In this document: piece by piece, positions 5,650-10,747 of the stretch
Numbering within the stretch: position 1 is the stretch's first letter
Layout of the letters: the number at the start of each line of letters is the position of its first letter
NCBI GenBank assembly: GCA_900546105.1
Contig: URBP01000074.1
Coordinates: 1-10,747 of the forward strand
Source: an uncultured Collinsella sp.
GTDB taxonomy: Bacteria; Actinomycetota; Coriobacteriia; Coriobacteriales; Coriobacteriaceae
Direction of reading: 5' to 3'
Length of the DNA: 10,747 nucleotides
Program-made: the position numbers and the translations under genes
The notes under the pieces: model-generated
Database searches by the model: none
What the model saw: only the letters and a program-made list of their open reading frames with translations
What the model was told of the DNA's origin: nothing

Positions 5650-6369
5650 ATGCCCGCACCCAAAAATGCACCACTTTACCAGCAGATTTACGACGAAATC
5701 AAGGATGCGATCGAGAAAGGTGTTTATGCACCCAAGGAGCGTATCCCGTCCGAGCTTGAGCTTGCCGAGCAGTACGAGGTAAGCCGCATTACGGTGCGTC
5801 GCGCCGTTGAGGAGCTGTGCTCCGATGGCTACCTGGTTAAGCAGCAGGGCCGCGGCACCTTTGTCTCCACGCCGCGCATCAACCGCCAGTTCCACGCCTC
5901 GACGCTGCAGACGTTTACCGCGCTGTGTGCCGACAATGACATGAAGGCGGGTGCACACGTGGTCGATCGCCAGATTGTGCCGGCACGTCAAAACGAGATG
6001 GAGTTCTTTGGCCTGCAGAAGGACGCGCTGCTACTGCACATTAAGCGCGTACGTACGGCCGACGGCGAGCCCATCTTTGAGGAAAACATCTTTGTGCCGT
6101 TTGATACATACCGTGAGCTGTTGACGGCCGATCTTGAGGACAAGTCGATTTTTGCCGAGGTCGAGCGTGTTGGCGGAACGCCGATTGTCTCGGTTGGCTA
6201 CCGTACGGTCGAGGCCGTTCGCGCTAACGCCGAGCAAGCGGCCGAGTTGGGCATTGCTCCGCACGATCCACTGCTCAATCTGCGTGCCGGCTTTATCGGC
6301 CCCAATGGCGAGCCGGTCCTGATGGGTAAGCAGTACTACGTGGGTAGCCGTTACGTCATGGTGATGTAG
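5650..6369 (+). CDS. GntR-family (HutC/UTRA) transcriptional regulator, first copy
   Basis: Cytosolic DNA-binding repressor, 239 residues, the usual HutC-subfamily size. The winged helix is at residues 8-72: PLYQQIYDEIKDAIEKGVY, then IPSELELAEQYEVSRITVRR (recognition helix SRITVRRAVEEL, 45-56) and wing GYLVKQQGRGTFV (60-72). The UTRA effector domain covers about 85-235 with RVRTADGEPIFEENIFVP and ends GSRYVMVM. UTRA domains of this group bind phosphorylated sugars or related acids; E. coli FrlR, the regulator of fructoselysine genes, belongs to the same family. ATG 5650 is the natural start although its ribosome site is weak. It is closely related to the second regulator at 8804. Likely targets are its own promoter and sugar genes nearby (inferred). 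Confidence 0.92.
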   Translation: MPAPKNAPLYQQIYDEIKDAIEKGVYAPKERIPSELELAEQYEVSRITVRRAVEELCSDGYLVKQQGRGTFVSTPRINRQFHASTLQTFTALCADNDMKAGAHVVDRQIVPARQNEMEFFGLQKDALLLHIKRVRTADGEPIFEENIFVPFDTYRELLTADLEDKSIFAEVERVGGTPIVSVGYRTVEAVRANAEQAAELGIAPHDPLLNLRAGFIGPNGEPVLMGKQYYVGSRYVMVM

Positions 6370-6374
6370 CTCTA

Positions 6375-6401
6375 GTTGCGCGGTTTTCCAAACCGCGCAA
6401 C
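6375..6401. terminator. Perfect 12-bp hairpin behind the first GntR gene
   Basis: GTTGCGCGGTTT (6375-6386) and AAACCGCGCAAC (6390-6401) pair perfectly around a 3-nt loop (TCC), starting 5 bp after the stop codon. The T-run expected for an intrinsic terminator is absent (GGCTCGAC follows). It is probably a transcript 3'-end or stability hairpin; the A/T steps at the tip are unusual for a terminator. Confidence 0.55.
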
Positions 6402-6414
6402 GGCTCGACGCTGC

Positions 6415-6512
6415 AAACGCCCCTAAGCGGCAATCTGACGTTCAATCGTCGGTCGCGTACCGAAGTACGCTTCCCTCCTCTTTCATGTCACCTTGCTCGC
6501 TTAGGGGCGTTT
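6415..6512. ncRNA. Candidate structured RNA with 15-bp closing stem
   Basis: AAACGCCCCTAAGCG (6415-6429) is exactly complementary to CGCTTAGGGGCGTTT (6498-6512). Inside lie a hairpin GACG/CGTC (6437-6440, 6447-6450) and a 6-bp hairpin GCGTAC-CGAA-GTACGC (6455-6470). Read on the minus strand the latter becomes C(UUCG)G, an exceptionally stable RNA tetraloop, which favours minus-strand transcription. Read on the plus strand, the unpaired CTTCCCTCCTCTTTC (6470-6484) resembles an anti-Shine-Dalgarno tract, and TTTT ends the outer stem. No known RNA family is recognised. It may instead be a long-loop terminator or a repeat unit. Confidence 0.4.
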
Positions 6513-6528
6513 TCGCTGACTTATGCTC

Positions 6529-6620
6529 AACCAGTGACGTTTTCGCGCTTGTCAAGAGATTAGCCGTTGGGGACGCTCTTAAACGACTGGTTATTCAAGA
6601 AGGTTCCCAACGACTAGTCG
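6529..6620. repeat. Nested inverted repeats with CGACTRGT motifs
   Basis: AACCAGT (6529-6535) pairs with ACTGGTT (6586-6592), enclosing AAGAG/CTCTT (6554-6558, 6576-6580) and CGT/ACG (6565-6567, 6573-6575). A competing stem joins CGTTGGG (6565-6571) with CCCAACG (6606-6612). The related direct repeats ACGACTGGT and ACGACTAGT end the group, the latter inside the perfect palindrome CGACTAGTCG (6611-6620). These alternatives cannot all form at once. Confidence 0.45.
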
Positions 6621-6622
6621 CA

Positions 6623-6732
6623 GAACGAACGTGGATAATCTCCCGTTTTTGGCCCGATGGCGGCCTCAAAGTGGGAGATTATCCACGCTCATCCGGAAAG
6701 TGTCCAAAAATCCACGCTCGTTCCTTTCGGAT
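6623..6732. repeat. Complex palindrome group built on GTGGAT arms
   Basis: CGTGGATAATCTCCC (6630-6644) is exactly complementary to GGGAGATTATCCACG (6673-6687). A third arm, ATCCACGCTCGTTC (6710-6723), matches the reverse complement of GAACGAACGTGGAT (6623-6636) at 13 of 14 positions. ATCCACGCTC is directly repeated (6681-6690, 6710-6719). A further stem joins ATCCGGAAAG (6691-6700) and CTTTCGGAT (6724-6732) with one bulge. This is consistent with a composite REP-like element, with the family membership inferred. Confidence 0.55.
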
Positions 6733-6781
6733 TGCGCCGCCCGTGGCCGGCAGCCGTGCGGCACCGGTCCGCGTGGCGGCG

Positions 6782-6787
6782 TATAAT
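6782..6787 (+). promoter_or_regulatory. recQ promoter -10 (TATAAT)
   Basis: A perfect consensus TATAAT lies 31 bp before the recQ ATG. No good -35 was found 16-18 bp upstream, where the DNA is very GC-rich. Transcription would start near 6794, giving a leader of about 25 nt, and would carry recQ and the second GntR gene. Confidence 0.55.
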
Positions 6788-6818
6788 CGGCGGCAGATGA
6801 CTTGGACGTTAGGAAACC

Positions 6819-8801
6819 ATGACCGATAGCATGCAACAGACGGCGCTCGACACGCTCGGCGCCTATTTTGGCTACACCTCGTTTCGCCCGGGGCAGGACC
6901 GTATGGTCGATGCGATCCTTGCCGGCTGCGACGCGCTGGGCGTTATGCCCACGGGCGCCGGCAAGTCCATTTGCTACCAGGTGCCCGCGCTCATGCTGCC
7001 CGGCATCACCTTTGTGGTGAGTCCGCTGCTGTCGCTTATGGAGGATCAGACCCGCGCATTGCTCGCGGCGGGTGCGCGGCCCAGCTATCTCAACTCCAGC
7101 CTTACTCCGGCCCAGCAAAACACCGTGCTCAAGCGGGCGCGCGAGGGCCGCTACCAGCTTATGTACGTGGCGCCCGAGCGCCTGCTCGAGCCGCGCTTTT
7201 TAGCTTTTGCGCAGGAGGCCGCGGCGGACGGCGGCATCGGCGTGCCGCTCGTGGCCATTGATGAAGCCCACTGCGTGAGCCAATGGGGCCAGGATTTTCG
7301 CCCCGCCTACCTGCAGATTCGCGAGTTTATCGATTCGCTGCCGCAGCGCCCCATCGTGGCTGCCTTTACCGCCACGGCGACCGAGCGCGTGCGTGCGGAC
7401 ATTCAGCAGATGCTCGGCCTGCAAAACCCCGCGACGGTGGTGACGGGCTTCGATCGCAAGAACCTCTACTTTGGTTGCGAGGAGATGGGCGACAAGGCCA
7501 AGACTGCCTGGGTGCGCGACTACGTGATCGCGCATTCGAGCGAGAGCGGCATCGTGTATTGCTCGACCCGCAAGACGGTCGATGCGCTGGCAGGCGAGCT
7601 TGCCGAAGCGCTGGGCCCCAGCGGCATTCGCGTTGGCCGCTACCATGCCGGCATGGGTAACGACGCCCGCCGCCAAAGCCAGCGTGCCTTTATCGACGAC
7701 GATATCCAGGTGATGGTTGCCACCAACGCCTTTGGCATGGGCATCGACAAGCCCAACGTGCGCTACGTGATTCACAACAACGTGCCCGAGAGCATCGAAG
7801 CCTACTACCAGGAGGCGGGCCGCGCCGGCCGCGATGGCGACCCGGCCAGCTGCCATCTGCTGTGGAACGGTAACGATTTTCGCATGCGTCGCTTTTTGAT
7901 CGACCGCGGCGATGCTGCCGATGAGGCGCTCGACGACGAGCAACGCGCGTGGGCGCTCCAAAATCGATATCGTCTGCTCAGACAGATGGAGGGCTACTGC
8001 AATACCACCGGCTGCCTGCGCGAATATATGCTGCGCTACTTTGGCGACGAGGCCGCGGCCGAGCATGCTGCTGCGGCTGCTGCAGTTGCCACCGCCACGG
8101 ACGACGCCGAGGGCTGCGGCAACTGCAGCAATTGCCTCACGCAGTTCGAGGTCGAGGACGTCACCGATATGGCCCGTGCTGCCGTGCGCTATGTGGCCAC
8201 GCGACCCATGCGCTTTGGCAAGTCGCTGATCGCTGATGTGCTCCACGGCGGCAACACCGAGCGCATTCGCCAGATGCATCTGGACGAGGACCGCGGCTAC
8301 GGTGAGCTGTCGAGCGAATCGGTCGGGCGCATCAAGGACATCATCGGTCAGCTGTGCGGCCGCGGTTATTTGGCAACCTCGCAGGGGCAGTACCCGGTCG
8401 TTGGGCTGGGCCCGCGTGCCGTCGAGGTCGAGGATGAGGCGTTCGCCTTTACCGTTAAGCGTCGCGCGTCCAAGCGCAAGGCCTCGGCCCGCGCCCGCCG
8501 TGCGGTGGATCTGCTGCGCGAGGAGGCCGAGCTGGATCAGCGCCCGCGCGTGGGCGACGATGCCGAGCTGTTCGAGCGCCTACGCGCCCTGCGCAAGGAG
8601 ATCTCGACCGAGCTGGAGATGGCGCCGTACATGGTCTTTTCCGACAAGGCCCTGCGCGGTCTGTGCCGTCTACGCCCGCAGACGCGCGACGAGCTTGTTC
8701 AGGTCAACGGCATTGGCGAGAAAAAGGCCGACGCCTTTGGCGAGCAGTTTATGGCGGCGATTGAAGAGTTTGAGTCCGAGCATGCACGGGATGGAGCGTA
8801 A
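6819..8801 (+). CDS. recQ: ATP-dependent DNA helicase RecQ
   Basis: 3'-5' DNA helicase acting in recombinational repair and stalled-fork processing. It has 660 residues, about 50 more than E. coli RecQ. Motifs in order: motif 0 FRPGQ (22-26), Walker A MPTGAGKS (43-50), DEAHCVSQWGQDFRP (148-162), FTATAT (183-188), ATNAFGMGIDKP (301-312) and QEAGRAGRDG (331-340). The zinc-binding RQC part has Cys399, Cys433, Cys436 and Cys439; between the first two is an Ala-rich insertion (about 412-430) that lengthens the usual spacing. The HRDC domain is at about 582-652 (LFERLRALRKEIS; VNGIGEKKADAFGEQF). ATG 6819 follows AGGAAA; ATG 6831 is possible. The next gene begins 2 bp after the stop. Confidence 0.97.
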   Translation: MTDSMQQTALDTLGAYFGYTSFRPGQDRMVDAILAGCDALGVMPTGAGKSICYQVPALMLPGITFVVSPLLSLMEDQTRALLAAGARPSYLNSSLTPAQQNTVLKRAREGRYQLMYVAPERLLEPRFLAFAQEAAADGGIGVPLVAIDEAHCVSQWGQDFRPAYLQIREFIDSLPQRPIVAAFTATATERVRADIQQMLGLQNPATVVTGFDRKNLYFGCEEMGDKAKTAWVRDYVIAHSSESGIVYCSTRKTVDALAGELAEALGPSGIRVGRYHAGMGNDARRQSQRAFIDDDIQVMVATNAFGMGIDKPNVRYVIHNNVPESIEAYYQEAGRAGRDGDPASCHLLWNGNDFRMRRFLIDRGDAADEALDDEQRAWALQNRYRLLRQMEGYCNTTGCLREYMLRYFGDEAAAEHAAAAAAVATATDDAEGCGNCSNCLTQFEVEDVTDMARAAVRYVATRPMRFGKSLIADVLHGGNTERIRQMHLDEDRGYGELSSESVGRIKDIIGQLCGRGYLATSQGQYPVVGLGPRAVEVEDEAFAFTVKRRASKRKASARARRAVDLLREEAELDQRPRVGDDAELFERLRALRKEISTELEMAPYMVFSDKALRGLCRLRPQTRDELVQVNGIGEKKADAFGEQFMAAIEEFESEHARDGA

Positions 8802-8803
8802 CG

Positions 8804-9559
8804 ATGGCTTTCGACGATAAAACTGACCGCACTGACGTGTCCGCCGTGCCGCTGTACCAGCAGGTCATGGACGACCTGAAGGGCGAGATCGCACGCGGCG
8901 TGTACGCGCCCGGCTCGCGCATTCCTTCCGAGATAGAGCTCGCGAAGTCCTACGGCGTGGGGCGCATTACCGTGCGCCGCGCCATCGAGGAGCTGTCGCG
9001 CGCGGGGTACCTCAACCGCCAGCAGGGGAGGGGCACCTTCGTGTGCGCCCCCAAGCTCAAGCGCAAGATTGTCCAGAAAGGCGACGTCCAGAGCTTTTCC
9101 GAGGGTTGCGCCGCCAACGACATGGTGGCCGGAGCGCGCCTGGTGTCGCGCACGGTGGTTGCGGCGACGCACGAGGACGCGGCGTTTTTTGGCGTGGAAC
9201 CCGGCTGCGAGCTCATCGTGGTCGAGCGCGTGCGCACGGCAGACGGCGTGCCCGTCATGCTCGAGAACAACGCCTTTGTGCTCGCCGACCATCCCTACCT
9301 GCAGACGCTTGCCGATAAGGACCTCGCCGACAACTCGATCTTCTCGCTCGTTGCCGAGCATTCGGGTCGCGCGCCGCTCAAGTCCGACCCCTGCACCGTG
9401 GAGATTGCGCTCGCCGATGCTCAGGCGGCCCCGCTGCTGGAGGTGCCGGTCGGCGAGCCGCTCTTCTATATGGAGGCCTACTTTACCGACGCCGGCGGAC
9501 GCCCTCTACTGCTCGGTCGTCAAAAGATCGTGGGCTCGCGCTACGTGTTCGACATCTAA
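8804..9559 (+). CDS. GntR-family (HutC/UTRA) transcriptional regulator, second copy
   Basis: Probable sugar-responsive repressor, 251 residues. The winged helix is at residues 16-81 (PLYQQVMDDLKGEIARGVY; recognition helix GRITVRRAIEEL, 53-64; wing GYLNRQQGRGTFV). The UTRA domain spans about 95-247 with RVRTADGVPVMLENNAFV and ends GSRYVFDI. It has a longer N-terminal tail than the first regulator, with the DNA-reading helix almost the same (ITVRRA shared). ATG 8804 lies 2 bp after the recQ stop, with GGAG (8793-8796) inside the end of recQ, so the pair is probably translated together. The second SIS gene follows after 144 bp holding repeated sites, and is the most likely target. Confidence 0.93.
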   Translation: MAFDDKTDRTDVSAVPLYQQVMDDLKGEIARGVYAPGSRIPSEIELAKSYGVGRITVRRAIEELSRAGYLNRQQGRGTFVCAPKLKRKIVQKGDVQSFSEGCAANDMVAGARLVSRTVVAATHEDAAFFGVEPGCELIVVERVRTADGVPVMLENNAFVLADHPYLQTLADKDLADNSIFSLVAEHSGRAPLKSDPCTVEIALADAQAAPLLEVPVGEPLFYMEAYFTDAGGRPLLLGRQKIVGSRYVFDI

Positions 9560-9568
9560 CGTCCACAG

Positions 9569-9585
9569 ATAGAACAACATAGAAC
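9569..9585. promoter_or_regulatory. Upstream operator-like repeat, copy 1
   Basis: ATAGAACAACATAGAAC contains two ATAGAAC half-units exactly 10 bp apart, one helical turn. It matches copy 2 at 16 of 17 positions and lies about 40 bp before the -10 of the second SIS gene. A regulator site, probably of the adjacent GntR protein, is inferred. Confidence 0.6.
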
Positions 9586-9602
9586 AAATTTGCTGAACTG
9601 AC

Positions 9603-9632
9603 TTCACCCGTGACAGCCGGCGTGCTATAAAT
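9603..9632 (+). promoter_or_regulatory. Promoter of the second SIS gene
   Basis: TTCACC (9603-9608, 4 of 6 to the -35 consensus) lies 17 bp before TATAAAT (9626-9632), which is preceded by TGC, an extended -10. Transcription would start near 9638-9640, giving a leader of about 65 nt. This is the best promoter in the window. Confidence 0.7.
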
Positions 9633-9647
9633 AGGACAACATAGAAC
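9631..9647. promoter_or_regulatory. Operator-like repeat copy 2, over the transcription start
   Basis: ATAGGACAACATAGAAC again has two ATAGRAC half-units 10 bp apart. It overlaps the -10 and the predicted start, where a bound protein would block RNA polymerase. It is 62 bp (close to six turns) from copy 1, on the same helix face. Confidence 0.62.
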
Positions 9648-9703
9648 GACCGCAGGTACGAGCTGTCGTCGCTCAAAGCCGCCCCACAAGGAGGAACATC
9701 AGG

Positions 9704-10672
9704 ATGAACGCACATGATCTGGTTCAGGAAATCATCGAGCGCAAGGGCAAGATCGAGAACGTCTTTTGGATCGCTTGTGGCGGTTCGATGATCGACCTGA
9801 TGCCGGCCAACGAGCTGCTCAAGCGCGAGGCCACCACGTTTACCTCGACGGTCTACACGGCACGTGAGTTTTGCCTGATGGCCCCCAAGAGCCTAGGGCC
9901 GAAGTCGCTCGTTATTGCCTGCAGCCACAGCGGCAACACGCAAGAGGTCGTCGACGGCTGCGAGATGGCGCTGGCAGCCGGCGCCGAGGTCGTCGCCCTC
10001 ACCGACTGCGAGGGCTCCAAGATCGATAATGGCAAGTGGACCACCTGGGTCTATCCGTGGGGCGAGGGCGTGTCACAGGCCGAGGTGCCGCAGGGCATCG
10101 GCGCTCTGATGGCTGCCGAGCTGCTCGACCAGCAGGAGGGTTACGAGGCACTCGCCGACATGTATGAGGGCCTCAAGCAGATGGATGCGCTGCTGCCCGC
10201 CGCCCGCGAGAAGGTCAACGCCGAGCTGGGCGCCCGCTTTGCCGAGCTCTGCCAGCAGCACAAGTTCTTCTATATCCTGGGGTCCGGCCCCAACTTTAGC
10301 CAGACCTACGCCATGGCCATCTGCTCGCTCATGGAGATGCAGTGGCAGCACTGCTGCTACATCCACTCCGGCGAGTACTTCCACGGTCCCTTCGAGGCCA
10401 CCGAGCCCGGCGTGTTCTACTTTGTGCAGCTTGGCGCGGGCGAGTGCCGCCCCATGGAGGAGCGCGCGCTTGCGTTCCTCAACACGCACACCGATACGAT
10501 TATGGTGCTCGACGCGCTTGAGTACGGCGTGGGCGAAGTACCTGCCAGCGTGCGTTCGTTCCTGGAGCCAATCTTCTTCTATGCGATGAGCTGCGAGCTG
10601 CGCGCCGCCCGCGGCAAGGTCTTCGACCACAGCCCCGAGGTTCGTCGCTACATGGGCATCGAGCAGTACTAG
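9704..10672 (+). CDS. SIS-domain sugar isomerase, FrlB/GfrF-like deglycase (second copy)
   Basis: Predicted cytosolic deglycase/isomerase, 322 residues, paralogous to the protein at 2415-3398. The first SIS fold is at about 19-120 (VFWIACGGSMIDL; phosphate loop ACSHSGNTQE, 72-81) and the second at about 187-300 (FFYILGSGPNFSQTYAMA). Glu211 (LMEMQW) and His227 (EYFHGPFE) keep the 16-residue spacing of the catalytic pair I recall for FrlB. The end, HSPEVRRYMGIEQY, is close to that of E. coli FrlB and closer than the first copy. AAGGAGG (9688-9694) precedes ATG 9704 at 9 nt. It has its own promoter with operator-like repeats and sits behind a GntR/UTRA gene. Probable substrates are fructoselysine 6-phosphate or a related Amadori product; glucosamine-type substrates remain possible. 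Confidence 0.87.
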   Translation: MNAHDLVQEIIERKGKIENVFWIACGGSMIDLMPANELLKREATTFTSTVYTAREFCLMAPKSLGPKSLVIACSHSGNTQEVVDGCEMALAAGAEVVALTDCEGSKIDNGKWTTWVYPWGEGVSQAEVPQGIGALMAAELLDQQEGYEALADMYEGLKQMDALLPAAREKVNAELGARFAELCQQHKFFYILGSGPNFSQTYAMAICSLMEMQWQHCCYIHSGEYFHGPFEATEPGVFYFVQLGAGECRPMEERALAFLNTHTDTIMVLDALEYGVGEVPASVRSFLEPIFFYAMSCELRAARGKVFDHSPEVRRYMGIEQY

Positions 10673-10747
10673 GTACCGGGAAAAGCATTCACCTTCGATT
10701 CGCAAGGGCACTGCGTGAGTCAAAAAAGCGGGCCGCGCCGGGGATTT
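10673..10747. other. Window end, no gene seen
   Basis: These 75 bp after the second SIS gene hold only a short CGCA/TGCG hairpin (10701-10704, 10712-10715), a run of six A (10722-10727) and a GC-rich stretch that may be the left arm of a terminator cut by the window end. Confidence 0.4.

Larger units (their letters stand above)
6370..6818. other. Repeat-dense non-coding region before recQ
   Basis: These 449 bp hold no convincing gene. In order they contain: the 12-bp hairpin (6375-6401); a 98-nt structure closed by 15 bp (6415-6512); a nested repeat group with AACCAGT/ACTGGTT, CGTTGGG/CCCAACG and the palindrome CGACTAGTCG (6529-6620); a group of three related GTGGAT arms (6623-6732); and the recQ promoter. 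A frame open from 6485 to 6829 crosses all the hairpins and is not believed. The density of inverted repeats is far above that of other gaps in the window. Confidence 0.65.

Noticed and set aside
6375..6512. Known riboswitch in the gap before recQ
   Set aside because: No core of any riboswitch class I know is visible, and the structure lies far upstream of the recQ promoter.
6520..6555. Consensus TTGACA on the minus strand as a promoter for the structured RNA
   Set aside because: The only -10-like sequence (CATAAG) lies 23 bp away and 17-bp spacing gives GGTTGA, so the promoter is not convincing.
6681..6719. Direct repeat ATCCACGCTC as a CRISPR-like array
   Set aside because: Only two copies of 10 bp, with a palindromic context better explained as a REP-like group; no cas gene nearby.
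6485..6829. Plus-strand open frame of 114 codons before recQ
   Set aside because: It runs through four sets of hairpins and the recQ promoter and lacks a ribosome site.
7200..8279. Minus-strand open frame of 359 codons inside recQ
   Set aside because: Helicase motifs on the plus strand prove the true frame; the minus translation shows no domain.
9483..9715. Minus-strand small frames across the second SIS promoter
   Set aside because: They overlap the promoter, the operator repeats and the end of the GntR gene, with no supporting start signal.

Overview
The window is GC-rich with strong GC-ending codon bias and consists of closely packed plus-strand genes. Its content (mannose-family PTS, FrlB-like sugar isomerases, paired GntR/UTRA regulators, YitT, RecQ) and GC-rich Shine-Dalgarno-led genes suggest a gut actinobacterium of the class Coriobacteriia, most likely Collinsella or a close relative. 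This placement is inferred from protein character and was not tested by a search.

Positions 1-3398 hold the end of a mannose-family phosphotransferase operon. They contain the IIB part of a probable IIA-IIB fusion (cut by the window start), then IIC, then IID, and after 199 bp a SIS-domain protein of the FrlB/GfrF type (amino-sugar/Amadori deglycase family). A textbook terminator follows at 3433-3463. Positions 3555-4184 hold a HAD phosphatase/phosphomutase. Positions 4538-5545 hold a YitT-family membrane protein and 5650-6369 a GntR/UTRA regulator. Positions 6819-8801 hold RecQ helicase, with a second GntR/UTRA regulator only 2 bp behind it (8804-9559). Positions 9704-10672 hold a second FrlB-like SIS enzyme, behind a clear promoter framed by two near-identical 17-bp repeats.

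The genes suggest one catabolic theme. The PTS imports and phosphorylates a sugar conjugate, and the two SIS enzymes would cleave the phosphorylated product. Both keep a Glu/His pair at the 16-residue spacing I recall as catalytic in FrlB. The two GntR/UTRA repressors would sense a phosphorylated sugar. A mannose-family PTS plus two such deglycases resembles the Salmonella gfr (glucoselysine/fructoselysine) system. The substrate here is inference.

The intergenic DNA is the least ordinary part. A 123-bp element with perfect 18-bp inverted ends lies at 4280-4402. A dense cluster of nested inverted repeats fills the 449 bp before recQ, including a 98-nt structure with a 15-bp closing stem. Two palindromic units share the decamer AAAGGGACAG. 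No tRNA, rRNA, CRISPR array, transposase or phage gene was seen.
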